IMG/VR virus record: IMGVR_UViG_3300034272_001646
Span: 1 to 55,890 of that record
Strand: one strand, 5' to 3'
Origin: a virus
DNA length: 55,890 nucleotides
Part shown: piece by piece, positions 17,106-27,900 of the stretch
Layout of the letters: each line of letters begins with the position of its first letter
Position numbering within the stretch: position 1 is the first letter of the stretch
Program-made: the position numbers and the translations under genes
The notes under the pieces: generated by a model
What the model was told of the DNA's origin: nothing
Database searches by the model: none
What the model saw: the letters and a program-made list of their open reading frames with translations, nothing else

Positions 17106-20100
17106 TTATGGTATATTGAAATTTATCTGTGATTCAAAGTTTCGAAGATCGAGTCTAAGCACGTTGTAAGTACCACTTGGATCAATGAATGTATCAACTG
17201 CTGATTCAGTTGCATTACCTCCTCCGCCACCACTCTGAGTGTTAGTTCTGGCGTCAGCTTGTGCAACAGAAGTAGAAGTGGTTGAAGCAGTAACATTCAG
17301 ATTATTAGTATTTGTAGCAGAAAGATTAGAGTAGTAGGCAAGAGTAATTGCACCTGCTGCTCTCGAAGTTCCATCAGTGTTTTCAATTACAAATCGTTTT
17401 TGTCCAGCAATATTAGAGATGATACGATTTTGTGCCGTAACATCAGTTGCCGCTTCATCGAGACCAGCATCATAATAAAAATCGAATGTCATGACACCGT
17501 TTTCGTCGCTTCGAAGGCCAGTAGTATTCGTTGTAGATGTTCTTACTTGTGAACACTTCGAAGTTCTGTTTTCTCCATCAAACGTAAACGTATGATTTGT
17601 ATTCGGCTTCAAGCCAGATACAGAAATTACAAACTTCTGAGAATCGGCAATGTATTGTTGATTAATATCGCCGCCAAAAACGTAATAATTAAGCAACGAA
17701 TTGGTAATTGTAAATGAACTCGGGTTTATGTTATGTACAGCGCCCGTATATTCAAACGTATTTGGATTCGCTACCGTAATTGTCGAAGTTGTTACAGAAT
17801 CTGTAGGATATTGCAGAAGGTAACCATAAGTTCCCGTTCTACCTTCTCCACCAAATAGACCACCGCGTTTCTTGCCCTTGTATATTCTCACTTTTGCATA
17901 TTGGCCTGCCGCAGGATCATGCGTCCACGTGATCTTAAATTGATCTTCAAGGAAAGTACCAGAATCGATACCAGTTGGATATGACTTACGCTCTATGCTT
18001 CCGACATGCTCGACTCCACGACCATCATTTAATTGTCTTATTTGATAGAGTCTGGCAATATCTGCGCTGGTAATAGAAGTCGCAGAAGCAGAAGTTTGAG
18101 TGGCCGTCCATGGACCATTTTCTGAAGCTCCTTGATAGACGGTTGCCGAAATGGCATTGTCGCGAGAAACTACATAAAGTTCTGCTGGTCCAGAAAGACT
18201 GCTGAATCGATAAACGAATTCTTCGAACACTGTACCAGAATCCGAAACGCTGGTGCTTCTTTCTCTTGCTACTGTTGATTCTATTCTTTGAGTAACAGTA
18301 GTAACAACCACATTTCCAGTTGTATTTGCAACAGTATTTGCAGCAGTATTTGCAGCAGTATTTGCAACTGGAAGAGGTCCAGCAGTCGCGACGCTTTGTT
18401 CTCCAATAACAAACTCGTTATATGGAAGTGTCAGAATGCCATCTTCTTGTCCTGTGCCATCTGGCTTAAACTGAAGATTTAACTCTCTCAGATATGGACC
18501 AAGCTGGTCGTTTTTAATAGTAGCATAAAATTCTGGGCTTCCGATGTCTGCATAAACATAGTCGGTGAAAGGATCTACGAAGAATCCAAACTTAAATCTA
18601 TCAAGTGCCGCGTCGAGGCTACTCGGAATAAATCTTGCCTTTGCGAGCGCTTCGGCAAGAGTAAACGATACGTAATATTCCAGATCTTTAATTCTTCTAT
18701 CAAGGCTACCGATATCAGACATCGTATAACGGCGTTGCTGAATGCGAGTTCTTTGAGAAGCACTAATTGAAGGCTTAATAGTATAGACATTCTTTCTTTT
18801 TCCAGAAATAGCGCTCGTCACCTTTGTATCTGTGATAGCAATCATCTCAGTCGAAAGCACTTCTGGAAGAGAAGGATACGGAGGAATGTTGTATATTTGC
18901 AAAGTAAGAGAGCTATCTTGTGCCGGTGGCAGGACAGGAGAAATGCTTGGTTCGCCACCTTTTATTTCAAATCCACCGATAGAATTGATAATAACTCGAT
19001 CAACTCTTCCAAGATAAGAACTTACATTTGCAGACAATGTAGAGTTAGGCACAGGGAAAAATGCGCTAGCCGAAGAGAAGTAGTTTGTATTCGAAGGCAG
19101 TGTAGGATTGATAATCGACGCAGCGTTTGCACCAGCAGCAACTGAAGAAATATCAGTCACATAGTTGATTGTATTTGCAGCCGATGGACGAAGATCTACG
19201 CAATCTCTTACGTCATAATAAATTCCAGTTTTTCCTTCGAACTCTGGAAGTTCCATCGTATTAATGCTTACGTCGCTCACTAGCGAAGCAAGATTTGCAC
19301 TGTCATTGATCGTATAAGAAGAGATTGTCTTGACACCTGACGCAGATTGGAAAGCATCAAACTTTACAAGAAGAATATCATTCGCAGCAAGCGCATCGTA
19401 TCTTGGCTTTCTGACAAGCTTCGAAATATCAAGGAAATCTTCATTTTGACCTGAGTCAATATAAAACTGGTTCGTGACGTCCGTAACACCGAATGTATTC
19501 TCGGTGAAGTACATCGTATTGCCAGTAAACTTATGAGCAGAAGTACTGTTTGAAGTCAGTGTAAGATTTGCTCCGCCGCGAGTAGCAGAGAGTGCGAATC
19601 CAGATGTATTTGCATATACGGCAAAGTATGTGGTAGCATTTGCAAGGCCACCGAGTACTCCGACACCTGCAGCATTCGAATATAGAAGAGAATCGCCGTT
19701 CGCGAATGGGTTATTCGTGATAGTAATAAACGCGTTAGCGGTTCCAGATCCTGTAATATCTGTGGCTACGTTAAACGTAATATCTTGAGCAGTCGCGTCT
19801 TTCTTGTATACTCCACGAAGGCGATATACGTCAGATACACCGAGCGGCCATGGTCCTTGAATACCTGCGCTGTTGTTATTTGCAATACGAATTCTTGCAT
19901 AGTTACCACGATTTGACGTCTTGGCAGCAGAGCTTACATTGTTTCTTTGTGCATTATACACCACCGAAACAGGCATCGACGCGGCGGCATTTGAAGTAGC
20001 ATTCGCAACATTATTACCGAAGTAGATCGTCATGACTTGACTGTTCGAACTATCAACGTTCGCCCACTTCGTGGCTTTATTTGTCAGTGAGATCGGAATA

Positions 20101-22514
20101 TTCTGTGGATAATAAAGAGTAATGCTACCACCAGAGTATGTTTTGCCTGGAGCAGTGGCGAGAGTCATTAATGTACTATTTGCAATCGATGCGATTTGGG
20201 CCACAGCAGTATTTCCAGCCGTAGAATTGGCAAGAAGAACATAATCTCCAGGAGAAAATTGTGTAGTAAATAATGAACCAGTTCCTACAACATTAGCAGT
20301 CGTATTATTAGCAGTACTAATAGTGCCTGTTGCGGTTATCTGAGACTTAAAGTTACCATTAGGAATTACAATCAAATCGCGTTTCTCAGAAGTATTCAGC
20401 TCTTCTGTATACGGGAAATATTCATTTGATGAAAGATTTAAAACAACATAACCGTCAGAATTAGAAGTTTCAGTTGTGTTAATGGTTCTGTATTGATATG
20501 TGATGTTAGAAACATTCGACGTAGCATTCTTTAACTTGAAAAGAAGCGATGAGTCTGAAGTATCTCGAAGTACTGCTCCAAGAGTAGCATCAATTACTAC
20601 GTCAGCAATTGCTTTATTGCCACTGCTATAGTAGATGCTTCTTACGTCCTTAGTATTTGAACCGCCGTTCATCTTAATGTCAAAGAGATACATTCTGTAT
20701 ACGGCATTCGAATTACCTACATCTCCACTCTGATAAGCAAAAGTGCGGAGTCTTGCTGTACCAATCTTCGTTCCGACTGGGGAAATTGTAGTCGAGCCAG
20801 TGCTAATATAATTGGCGGCATTCGCATAAAGATCTACTTGACCACCGATGTCAAAGTTGAACGAACCGGCAAGTTCGTCGACTTCGAAATAGTTACCATA
20901 ACCGAGACGAGTTTGCGAAGCAGGATCATTCAGCTTCGTCGTACCCTTATTCATGTTTTGCTTATAGTTGTCGATAGTTTCGATACGAATACCGTTGATA
21001 TAAGCTTTACCCGGATCAATGTTCATCTTGACAAGGCTAGCAGTATCTGAGAATGTGCCAGAATCTTTCGTCAGTGTAAGGAACTGATCGATGACATAGT
21101 TGCCAGATTCTTCGTAAGTTCTTGCTGCGAGTTGACGTCCGATGACATTATAGACGGTGTCTTGATTTACACGATAAGGACGACCATCTGTGAACTCGAT
21201 GATAGGAAGAAATTCTGAGTTTGCATCAGCTTCGGCTTTTGTCAGTACGCTGATGACTGGTGTCAGCTTTAGACGATCTGCACCAGGAGCGGCAAAGTTG
21301 AAAGTACCAGTGGCGTTGTCAAGAAGTGACTGATCTTGGTTCGAATTGACGATGCTTTCGTTTGTATAGAAACCGACAGACTTATCAAAGCCAGTATTCG
21401 AATACTTGTTCACAACTTCAAACTGAGAAGCAACTCTCGAGAAGAATCCTTTCTGATAGATTGTGCCTTCGCCGATCGTAACGCCATAACCAGTTCCGAT
21501 AGGAACAGCTGTCGCGTTTGCTACTTGGATCGTAGCAAGGAATGTTTCTGCTGCAAGTTCGAGCTCGCCTAATTCGGTGGCAGTAAATGTAGAAGTGGTC
21601 GAGTTATTTGCGATGGTAACATGCGGTTCGACATAATAGCCTGAACCTTGTCCAATGATCTGAACAGCTGTGACTTTACCTAGACTGTCTGTTGTAAGTG
21701 AACCAACGGCACCTGAACCAACAATTGCAACTACGTTAGCAGATACACCAGATCCGAAGTTACGAATCTGCTCGCCAGCTGCAAATCGGAACTTAATCGT
21801 ATTTGCAGAAATAAGATCAGAATATTCTGGTCTCACCTTCAAGATAAGAGCAGAGCTATTAGCAGTTGTATTCGCTTCGATAATCACGGCATTTGCAACA
21901 CCGTTCTGAATTACAGATCCGGCCACAAAGCTTGCAGCTGCTGCTGCACCGCCAGTACTATTTTGTACAGCAAGTGCCGACATCACTACAACCGTGTCGC
22001 TATTACTAAACTTCGAAGCGCCATCGTTTACTTTGATATTGAAGATAGGATAAGACTTATTGAAAACTGTAAGAGTTTCATCTGCAGCAAATGAATCTGT
22101 TGAGAAATTATTTCCCGAACTGATGTAGTTCACAAACAGAGTGTTCAAATCTGGTGAACGAGATTGCAGACCAGCAGCCGTCTTTACGATGTATGCTTCG
22201 ACGTTTGCAGCATTCTTAACATATAAGTTGTTATAAAGAGTGATATCGACTTGTAGACCATCGGTCGTCAGATCGTTGATCTTGATATAAGGAACTTTAT
22301 CATGCTTAGTAATCGTACAACCATCGATGATTGTGCCACGCTTGAATACGTTGTCACCAAACTTCTCAATTTGATTTTGCAAGATTGACTGGAGCTGGTT
22401 AAGCTCACGGGCTTGGACTGCGACACCAGGCTGGAACAAGACTTTATAAAAGTCTTTCTTGACGTCGAAGTCATCAAAATAAGGAGATACGTTTAGGTTG
22501 GTTTCCAGAGCCAT
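17106..22514 (-). CDS. giant virion structural protein, DUF4815-type
   Basis: This 1802-residue protein opens with the hallmark of DUF4815 virion proteins: PYFDDFD followed by KVLFQPGVAVQARELNQLQ and ILQNQIEKFG. Many beta-rich insert domains follow, including a GSGYYVEPHVTI unit (about residue 295) and a YFAVYANTSGFALS unit (about residue 955) also found in gp7. The C-terminal third contains a TAT-like P-A-N-T linker and a domain with NHTFTFDGENRTS near residue 1640. Family members are large baseplate-peripheral proteins in marine T4-like phages. The start is ATG 22514; the upstream gene stop is 4 nt away. Confidence 0.8.
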   Translation of the reverse strand: MALETNLNVSPYFDDFDVKKDFYKVLFQPGVAVQARELNQLQSILQNQIEKFGDNVFKRGTIIDGCTITKHDKVPYIKINDLTTDGLQVDITLYNNLYVKNAANVEAYIVKTAAGLQSRSPDLNTLFVNYISSGNNFSTDSFAADETLTVFNKSYPIFNIKVNDGASKFSNSDTVVVMSALAVQNSTGGAAAAASFVAGSVIQNGVANAVIIEANTTANSSALILKVRPEYSDLISANTIKFRFAAGEQIRNFGSGVSANVVAIVGSGAVGSLTTDSLGKVTAVQIIGQGSGYYVEPHVTIANNSTTSTFTATELGELELAAETFLATIQVANATAVPIGTGYGVTIGEGTIYQKGFFSRVASQFEVVNKYSNTGFDKSVGFYTNESIVNSNQDQSLLDNATGTFNFAAPGADRLKLTPVISVLTKAEADANSEFLPIIEFTDGRPYRVNQDTVYNVIGRQLAARTYEESGNYVIDQFLTLTKDSGTFSDTASLVKMNIDPGKAYINGIRIETIDNYKQNMNKGTTKLNDPASQTRLGYGNYFEVDELAGSFNFDIGGQVDLYANAANYISTGSTTISPVGTKIGTARLRTFAYQSGDVGNSNAVYRMYLFDIKMNGGSNTKDVRSIYYSSGNKAIADVVIDATLGAVLRDTSDSSLLFKLKNATSNVSNITYQYRTINTTETSNSDGYVVLNLSSNEYFPYTEELNTSEKRDLIVIPNGNFKSQITATGTISTANNTTANVVGTGSLFTTQFSPGDYVLLANSTAGNTAVAQIASIANSTLMTLATAPGKTYSGGSITLYYPQNIPISLTNKATKWANVDSSNSQVMTIYFGNNVANATSNAAASMPVSVVYNAQRNNVSSAAKTSNRGNYARIRIANNNSAGIQGPWPLGVSDVYRLRGVYKKDATAQDITFNVATDITGSGTANAFITITNNPFANGDSLLYSNAAGVGVLGGLANATTYFAVYANTSGFALSATRGGANLTLTSNSTSAHKFTGNTMYFTENTFGVTDVTNQFYIDSGQNEDFLDISKLVRKPRYDALAANDILLVKFDAFQSASGVKTISSYTINDSANLASLVSDVSINTMELPEFEGKTGIYYDVRDCVDLRPSAANTINYVTDISSVAAGANAASIINPTLPSNTNYFSSASAFFPVPNSTLSANVSSYLGRVDRVIINSIGGFEIKGGEPSISPVLPPAQDSSLTLQIYNIPPYPSLPEVLSTEMIAITDTKVTSAISGKRKNVYTIKPSISASQRTRIQQRRYTMSDIGSLDRRIKDLEYYVSFTLAEALAKARFIPSSLDAALDRFKFGFFVDPFTDYVYADIGSPEFYATIKNDQLGPYLRELNLQFKPDGTGQEDGILTLPYNEFVIGEQSVATAGPLPVANTAANTAANTVANTTGNVVVTTVTQRIESTVARERSTSVSDSGTVFEEFVYRFSSLSGPAELYVVSRDNAISATVYQGASENGPWTATQTSASATSITSADIARLYQIRQLNDGRGVEHVGSIERKSYPTGIDSGTFLEDQFKITWTHDPAAGQYAKVRIYKGKKRGGLFGGEGRTGTYGYLLQYPTDSVTTSTITVANPNTFEYTGAVHNINPSSFTITNSLLNYYVFGGDINQQYIADSQKFVISVSGLKPNTNHTFTFDGENRTSKCSQVRTSTTNTTGLRSDENGVMTFDFYYDAGLDEAATDVTAQNRIISNIAGQKRFVIENTDGTSRAAGAITLAYYSNLSATNTNNLNVTASTTSTSVAQADARTNTQSGGGGGNATESAVDTFIDPSGTYNVLRLDLRNFESQINFNIP

Positions 22515-22518
22515 TTAA

Positions 22519-24948
22519 TTAAAACTCCAATACTATCTTTATAATTTCTGATTTGTTATCGTTACGAGCGATAGGATCAAGATTCTCTAAGTAAAGAACC
22601 TCGCCGCTACCGACTACAAAGTCTCCATTGTATTTATTCAATAATGGGGAAAGCTCTGCAGAAGATACTACGCCTGCGATATCTCTGACTCCGCGAGGAT
22701 CAAGATTGAAGATACCTGACTTATTGCTAATCCATAGTATGTCAGAACCATCGATCTCATCGAGATGGTGGACTCTACCGCGCGGTTGCGCATATGAAAT
22801 AAGACTTTCTTGCTTAATCTCTTCATCTTCGAGGAACGGCACGCCGCCAGTGCTAAATGTGCCAATCAATCGAGTTAGCTGGCGAGAGTAGTTGAATGAA
22901 CTTGCTACTCTGTCGTTGATTTCAATCGTTCCAGTAATAGATGCTGTCGTACCCGACACAGGAACTACGGTGTCTCCTGACATACCACCAACGCCGATGA
23001 TACGACTGCCAGAAGTAAATACGCCTGCGACGTTTGACAATTCAATCTGACTTGGTCCAGAGAATGCAACTGTGCCGCTCGCTTCTACAACGATAGCTGA
23101 CACTTCGCAATCTTCTGCCGTAAACGAGCTATTTGTATTTGCAGTCGTAATACGATAGTCTTGTGGAACATTGGCGACTGTCGAGATGTAGTTATTCGAA
23201 CCGTCTGTGACAAGAACATAATCACCAACTTCAAAGGCATCTTTGTAAGTAGGAGCATCTGGATTTCTAAGAACTACAGTAATAACTCCGTTCGATCCTG
23301 ATACACTTGCATCTCCATTAATCGTAATGAGAGGAGCTGAAGTATATCCAGTCCCGGCGTTAGTAATTGTAACAGATGTAATAACTCCTGAACCATTGTT
23401 TGCAAAGGTTGCAGCTGCACCAGTTCCATCGGTTCCTGAATTGTTGAAGACGAGTTGATTGTTCGCAGTGCTATCGTATCCTGTTCCACCGCTTACGATA
23501 GTAGCAGTAGTCGAAAGAAGACCAAAGTCTGTCTTTTCAATCGTCGTGCTTGCGGAAGTAATAGAAACGTTGCCGTGCAGCTTTAACTTTCTATATTGAT
23601 AGACTTTCTCACCAACAGAAAAACCTGGACCAATTACATTGTTGATATTCATATCAACTTTTGTAAAGGCCGGATTCTTAATTACGCCGACTTGTCTAAA
23701 ATCGTTTTCTGTAGAAATGATGCCGCTCTCGCTATTATTAAACTTAGCGCTGATGCATATTCTTTTTGCAAAGAGTTCATTGTAAGGATCTGAGCCATGA
23801 CCATTCTTTGGAGAAATGATTGGACGCAATGATGCTGGTGCGAAGTATGTAGAACTTGACACAACCGGAGGAAGCTGAATAAATGTTTCGTCGAAAATAG
23901 ATGGAGGAATAGTAATAGGCTGTTCAGAAACATATGATTCAGCCTTTCGATAGTTTTCTCCTACCGCTAGCAATTCGACTCTATTTACGGAATTTGTAGA
24001 TGCCGCATCGATATATACAATTCCTTCTGCAGGAGTCGACTCTTCGCCGTCTCCCCAAACGAATGCATATGGATATACTTCATAAGTGTCTCCAGCAGAA
24101 GGAGTATTAATAAATGAGGAATCAAGAATAAATTTCTTCTGCGCAGAAGTGCCTTCATAGTTAACGATTCTTCGATACTCGCCGATAGCAAGACCCGAAG
24201 TCATCTTCATGACACAACCTTGATAGTAGTCATCGATTGATACTGCTGTCGCTGGTGCACCATAAAATGTAGGAATACCTTGAACAGTAATATCTGAAGT
24301 TAAGAGTGTGGCACTGGCAATATAGTTGTCATAGCCTGCGCCGGGATCTTCTACCTTAATGACTTCAATCGTTCCTCGAGTTGCTCCATCGATCACCGCG
24401 GTGTTGGCAATGATAGGAATGTATTGCGAAGTAGCAAACTTTTCGTACTGAGATTTTGTGATAGTGTACATGTATTTCCATACATAACCATCGCCTGTTT
24501 CGACAGGATTGAGATCAGCGGCACTACCTACACGAGAAGGTGCAACAGTCGAGTTGACATTGATAGTATCAGTGCTTTTGTTGAACAAGCACTTCCAAAC
24601 GTTGTATTCTGTATCGTCATCGACAGTGATAAAGAAGTTCTTAGTTTCAAGATCTCCGTCAAGATGATCATACATCGCATAGTGTGTGTTTGATTGCCAC
24701 AAGTTCTTTTTCGCCATATGAACTGCATCATCAGAAGAAATTCTCTTCGCGAAGATCATGTTGTCATAGACATTCGTATCTGTATCACGAATGCTATTAT
24801 TCGGAACAGGAATAATCGTGTCGCTGTTAGCATAAGGAATATGACGAGCAGCATACACAAAGTAATCATTGTTAGCAAAGCTATTCATGAAGTTTGCAGC
24901 TGCCGCTACATTAAAACTACTCGTAATGAGTTTTTGAGTTACTGCCAT
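22519..24948 (-). CDS. 8: baseplate wedge protein gp8-like
   Basis: This 809-residue protein begins as T4 gp8 homologues do: helix, then NDYFVYAARHIPYANSD, YDNMIFAKRIS, and a DGYVWKYMYTIT segment. T4 gp8 is only 334 residues; the extra length here comes from inserted beta units, including paired GGTGYDSTANNQLVF and NAGTGYTSAPLITI repeats (about residues 490-550). gp8 sits at the wedge periphery and contacts gp7, gp10 and gp11 in T4. It lies directly downstream of gp7, as in T4, and has its own late promoter at 25020-25027. Start ATG 24948 has a GAGGAA site. Confidence 0.8.
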   Translation of the reverse strand: MAVTQKLITSSFNVAAAANFMNSFANNDYFVYAARHIPYANSDTIIPVPNNSIRDTDTNVYDNMIFAKRISSDDAVHMAKKNLWQSNTHYAMYDHLDGDLETKNFFITVDDDTEYNVWKCLFNKSTDTINVNSTVAPSRVGSAADLNPVETGDGYVWKYMYTITKSQYEKFATSQYIPIIANTAVIDGATRGTIEVIKVEDPGAGYDNYIASATLLTSDITVQGIPTFYGAPATAVSIDDYYQGCVMKMTSGLAIGEYRRIVNYEGTSAQKKFILDSSFINTPSAGDTYEVYPYAFVWGDGEESTPAEGIVYIDAASTNSVNRVELLAVGENYRKAESYVSEQPITIPPSIFDETFIQLPPVVSSSTYFAPASLRPIISPKNGHGSDPYNELFAKRICISAKFNNSESGIISTENDFRQVGVIKNPAFTKVDMNINNVIGPGFSVGEKVYQYRKLKLHGNVSITSASTTIEKTDFGLLSTTATIVSGGTGYDSTANNQLVFNNSGTDGTGAAATFANNGSGVITSVTITNAGTGYTSAPLITINGDASVSGSNGVITVVLRNPDAPTYKDAFEVGDYVLVTDGSNNYISTVANVPQDYRITTANTNSSFTAEDCEVSAIVVEASGTVAFSGPSQIELSNVAGVFTSGSRIIGVGGMSGDTVVPVSGTTASITGTIEINDRVASSFNYSRQLTRLIGTFSTGGVPFLEDEEIKQESLISYAQPRGRVHHLDEIDGSDILWISNKSGIFNLDPRGVRDIAGVVSSAELSPLLNKYNGDFVVGSGEVLYLENLDPIARNDNKSEIIKIVLEF

Positions 24949-27900
24949 TTATTCCTCTATCGTCTTTGTCAAGAAGTGACCAGCGTTGATATCTCCGCTA
25001 GTGCTACCATTCGCTGTTATATTTATAGGACTTCCATTCGCGGTTAACGATAGTTTCACCGTATTTGGAGTAGTATTTACGACATAATAGTTTTGATTAT
25101 TAGCTAGTTTTTCAATTCTAAGAATGTGTGTTTCTACGGTTGCATTCGAGTAAACACTTACCGCTTTACCGATAGAGTTTGCAAGCTTTATTGCCGTAGA
25201 GTTTGCGCTTCGAATGAAAAACTCGTTACCTTCTGTAAGACCGATAGCAGCAGATCCACCATTTTTTGTGTACTTTACAACATCACCTCTTCTGAAGAGA
25301 TTATTTGTTACACTAATCGTATTCGAACTAATTGTATTTGTAACAAACGTCAATGATACGTTTGCTTCTACAGCTGTGTTCGAAGTGGTGTAAAGAACCA
25401 AGTCTCCATTCGCAAACGGATTAATCAGTTTTGTTACAGTGTGCAGTTCGAGCGTATTACTGATTGCAACAGTATTCAAATTCAGAGCATCTCCGCCTCT
25501 TGTTTCAGAGATCTTGATACCTGTCGTATTCGCGAACACTACGTAATAGTACTCGTTATTCGATAGACTCGAAGAAGTTCCTACACCAAGTGTTTGTGCT
25601 TCTAACGTAGTATATTGTAAATAATCATGTACATTTAGTGGGAATGTGGTATAATAAGGATTAGTCCCTAACGATATTAGATCAGTATCATTGTTGACAT
25701 CCATTACCTTAAACTTGAAACTGACATCTTCAATATCTGTTTCAATTGTATCATTTACAGTCGAAACGTCGTCGTTCGAGTTAAATTGAATTTCTTGCCC
25801 AGTAGAAATGCTTGTCAAAGCTAGCGCCGCGTTCGCTTCTTCTACGATCAATGCAGATCCGAAGAACTTTGTTCCTGCCATATGCATGACTTTCTTGAAC
25901 ATGTCAGAATATCTGTCTACTGAGATCTTCGAAAGAATCTCATATGAATACTCTTGGTAATAGTCTCCGTCGTGCACGTAGATATCGTCAGACAAGAATC
26001 CTTTCGAGCTTCTGTAATATCCGATTCCAAGGCCATGACCGTCGAGAACAATCTTTGCTGTACCAGATCTCAGATTATCTTCTGATACAAAGTCAACGAT
26101 TTCGGCATTCGAATATGCAAAACCTGAATCGATGACTTGAAGAGCAGTGACTTCACCGTCCGATGTCACAACGTTTGCCGTAATATCTGCATTCAAACCG
26201 ATAGGATATAATTCTGTGATATCTTCAGTCACGCCTATTACGTCAGCTTCGGCACCGGAGACTTCGCCGATCATTGGCTCATTCGGCAACCAAGTGTTTT
26301 CGAATGTGATTCTCTTGGCAAGCATCTGAGAACTGTTACTTGATTTTACAATGGCTTTGGCAGTCGATACAATCTCGAAAAGACTTACGCTCGAAACAAG
26401 ACCATTCGCTGTCGGTACAGTGTATGAAAAGATGATTGAGTTATTGACAAGCGGAGCATTGTTTCCAGTGACTCTGATATAATTTCCAGTTGTGTTGGAG
26501 AAAACTGAAGAGACTGTAGAGTTGACAATGCCACCGGTGCTATTCGTCTGGAATAGCTTATCTTTTGGTAGGTAGCCTGGAAGAGTTGCGATCGTATGTG
26601 ATTCACCGCCTGTCGAGTTGGCAGTAATGTTGATTGCAGATCCGCTTAAAGTAGAAGCTAATTTAAATCCTACGGTGTTCGCAGCAACAACATAGTAAAC
26701 AGCATTTGCTGTCAAACCGCTGATGGCAGTATTGCCATTCGGAATTCTGTATTGAACGATTTGACCATTGGCGAACTCGTTCGTATAGCTACGTAGCTGA
26801 TGACCAATCAAGTCAGGATTGTAATTTCTAAGGAAGTGCCCATTACTTCCAGGATTTGCTGCAGTTAAATCGACGTTGGCTCCACCGGCTGTCAATGAAA
26901 GTGCTAAGCCAGTGCTATTTGCATAGCGAACATAATACAGAGCATTCGCTTCGAGACCAGAAACCGCGGCAACATCATCTGTCACAACATATCTGACTTG
27001 ACTACCGTTGGCAAATAAAGTATTCGCAGTCGCAATCTGAATAAAATCATTACTGTTCTGCACGTTAGTGTTTGAGTTAAACTCTGCTACGTTCGAGCTC
27101 TGCGTAATATTCACTTTCGCGAGTGTATTTGCTGCTTCGGTTGTGAGAGTAACACCAGTAGTATTAGAAGTAAGAACGTAGTAGAAGCCGTTGTTCGATA
27201 GGCCTGTCACAGCCGTATTCGCATTATCAGTAAAGTAACGAACAAGATCATTCGCTGCAAACTCGTTGCCAGTGATTGTAATAAAATCTGTATTCGAGTT
27301 GACTTCGTCCGTAGGATTAAACGACGACGTGATGTTACGATAGAAGATAAATTCTGATGCGCTGTTGGCTTCGTACTGAGATTGTACAGTAAACGTCTTG
27401 GCATCATACGTATTGCTATATGCACCAGAAGAAACTTGCAGATCAAAGAATTTCAGATTTGCCTGAGATTGGTTTACTATTTCTCCGACAACAAAGTTTC
27501 TCGTTGCATTTTCAAATGTAATCACAAAGTCTTTACGATCGAATCCTGCAATATATGGTTGGTGAGCAAGCACAAATGGATCAACGTTATAGTCTTCACC
27601 TGGATTGATCTGATTAAGTGATCCAATGATACCGATTTCAAATCTACCAAATGTCAAACATGCATATAGATTATCGAGTAAGTTGCCTTGTGGATTCTTT
27701 GGAAATCCAAAAGCATCTGAAGAGATAAACTCTGAAGCGAACACCTGATTCGCTTGTGCAATCGTCGATAATTCTGCCACTGCTGTAATTGCAGTATTCA
27801 CAAGATTGTTGCCATATACAAGAATATTGCTATTTGCAGGAGTAGAAGTGGTGTTTGTGAAACCAAAGTCGCGAATAGGATCCTTGATAAGAAGATTCGT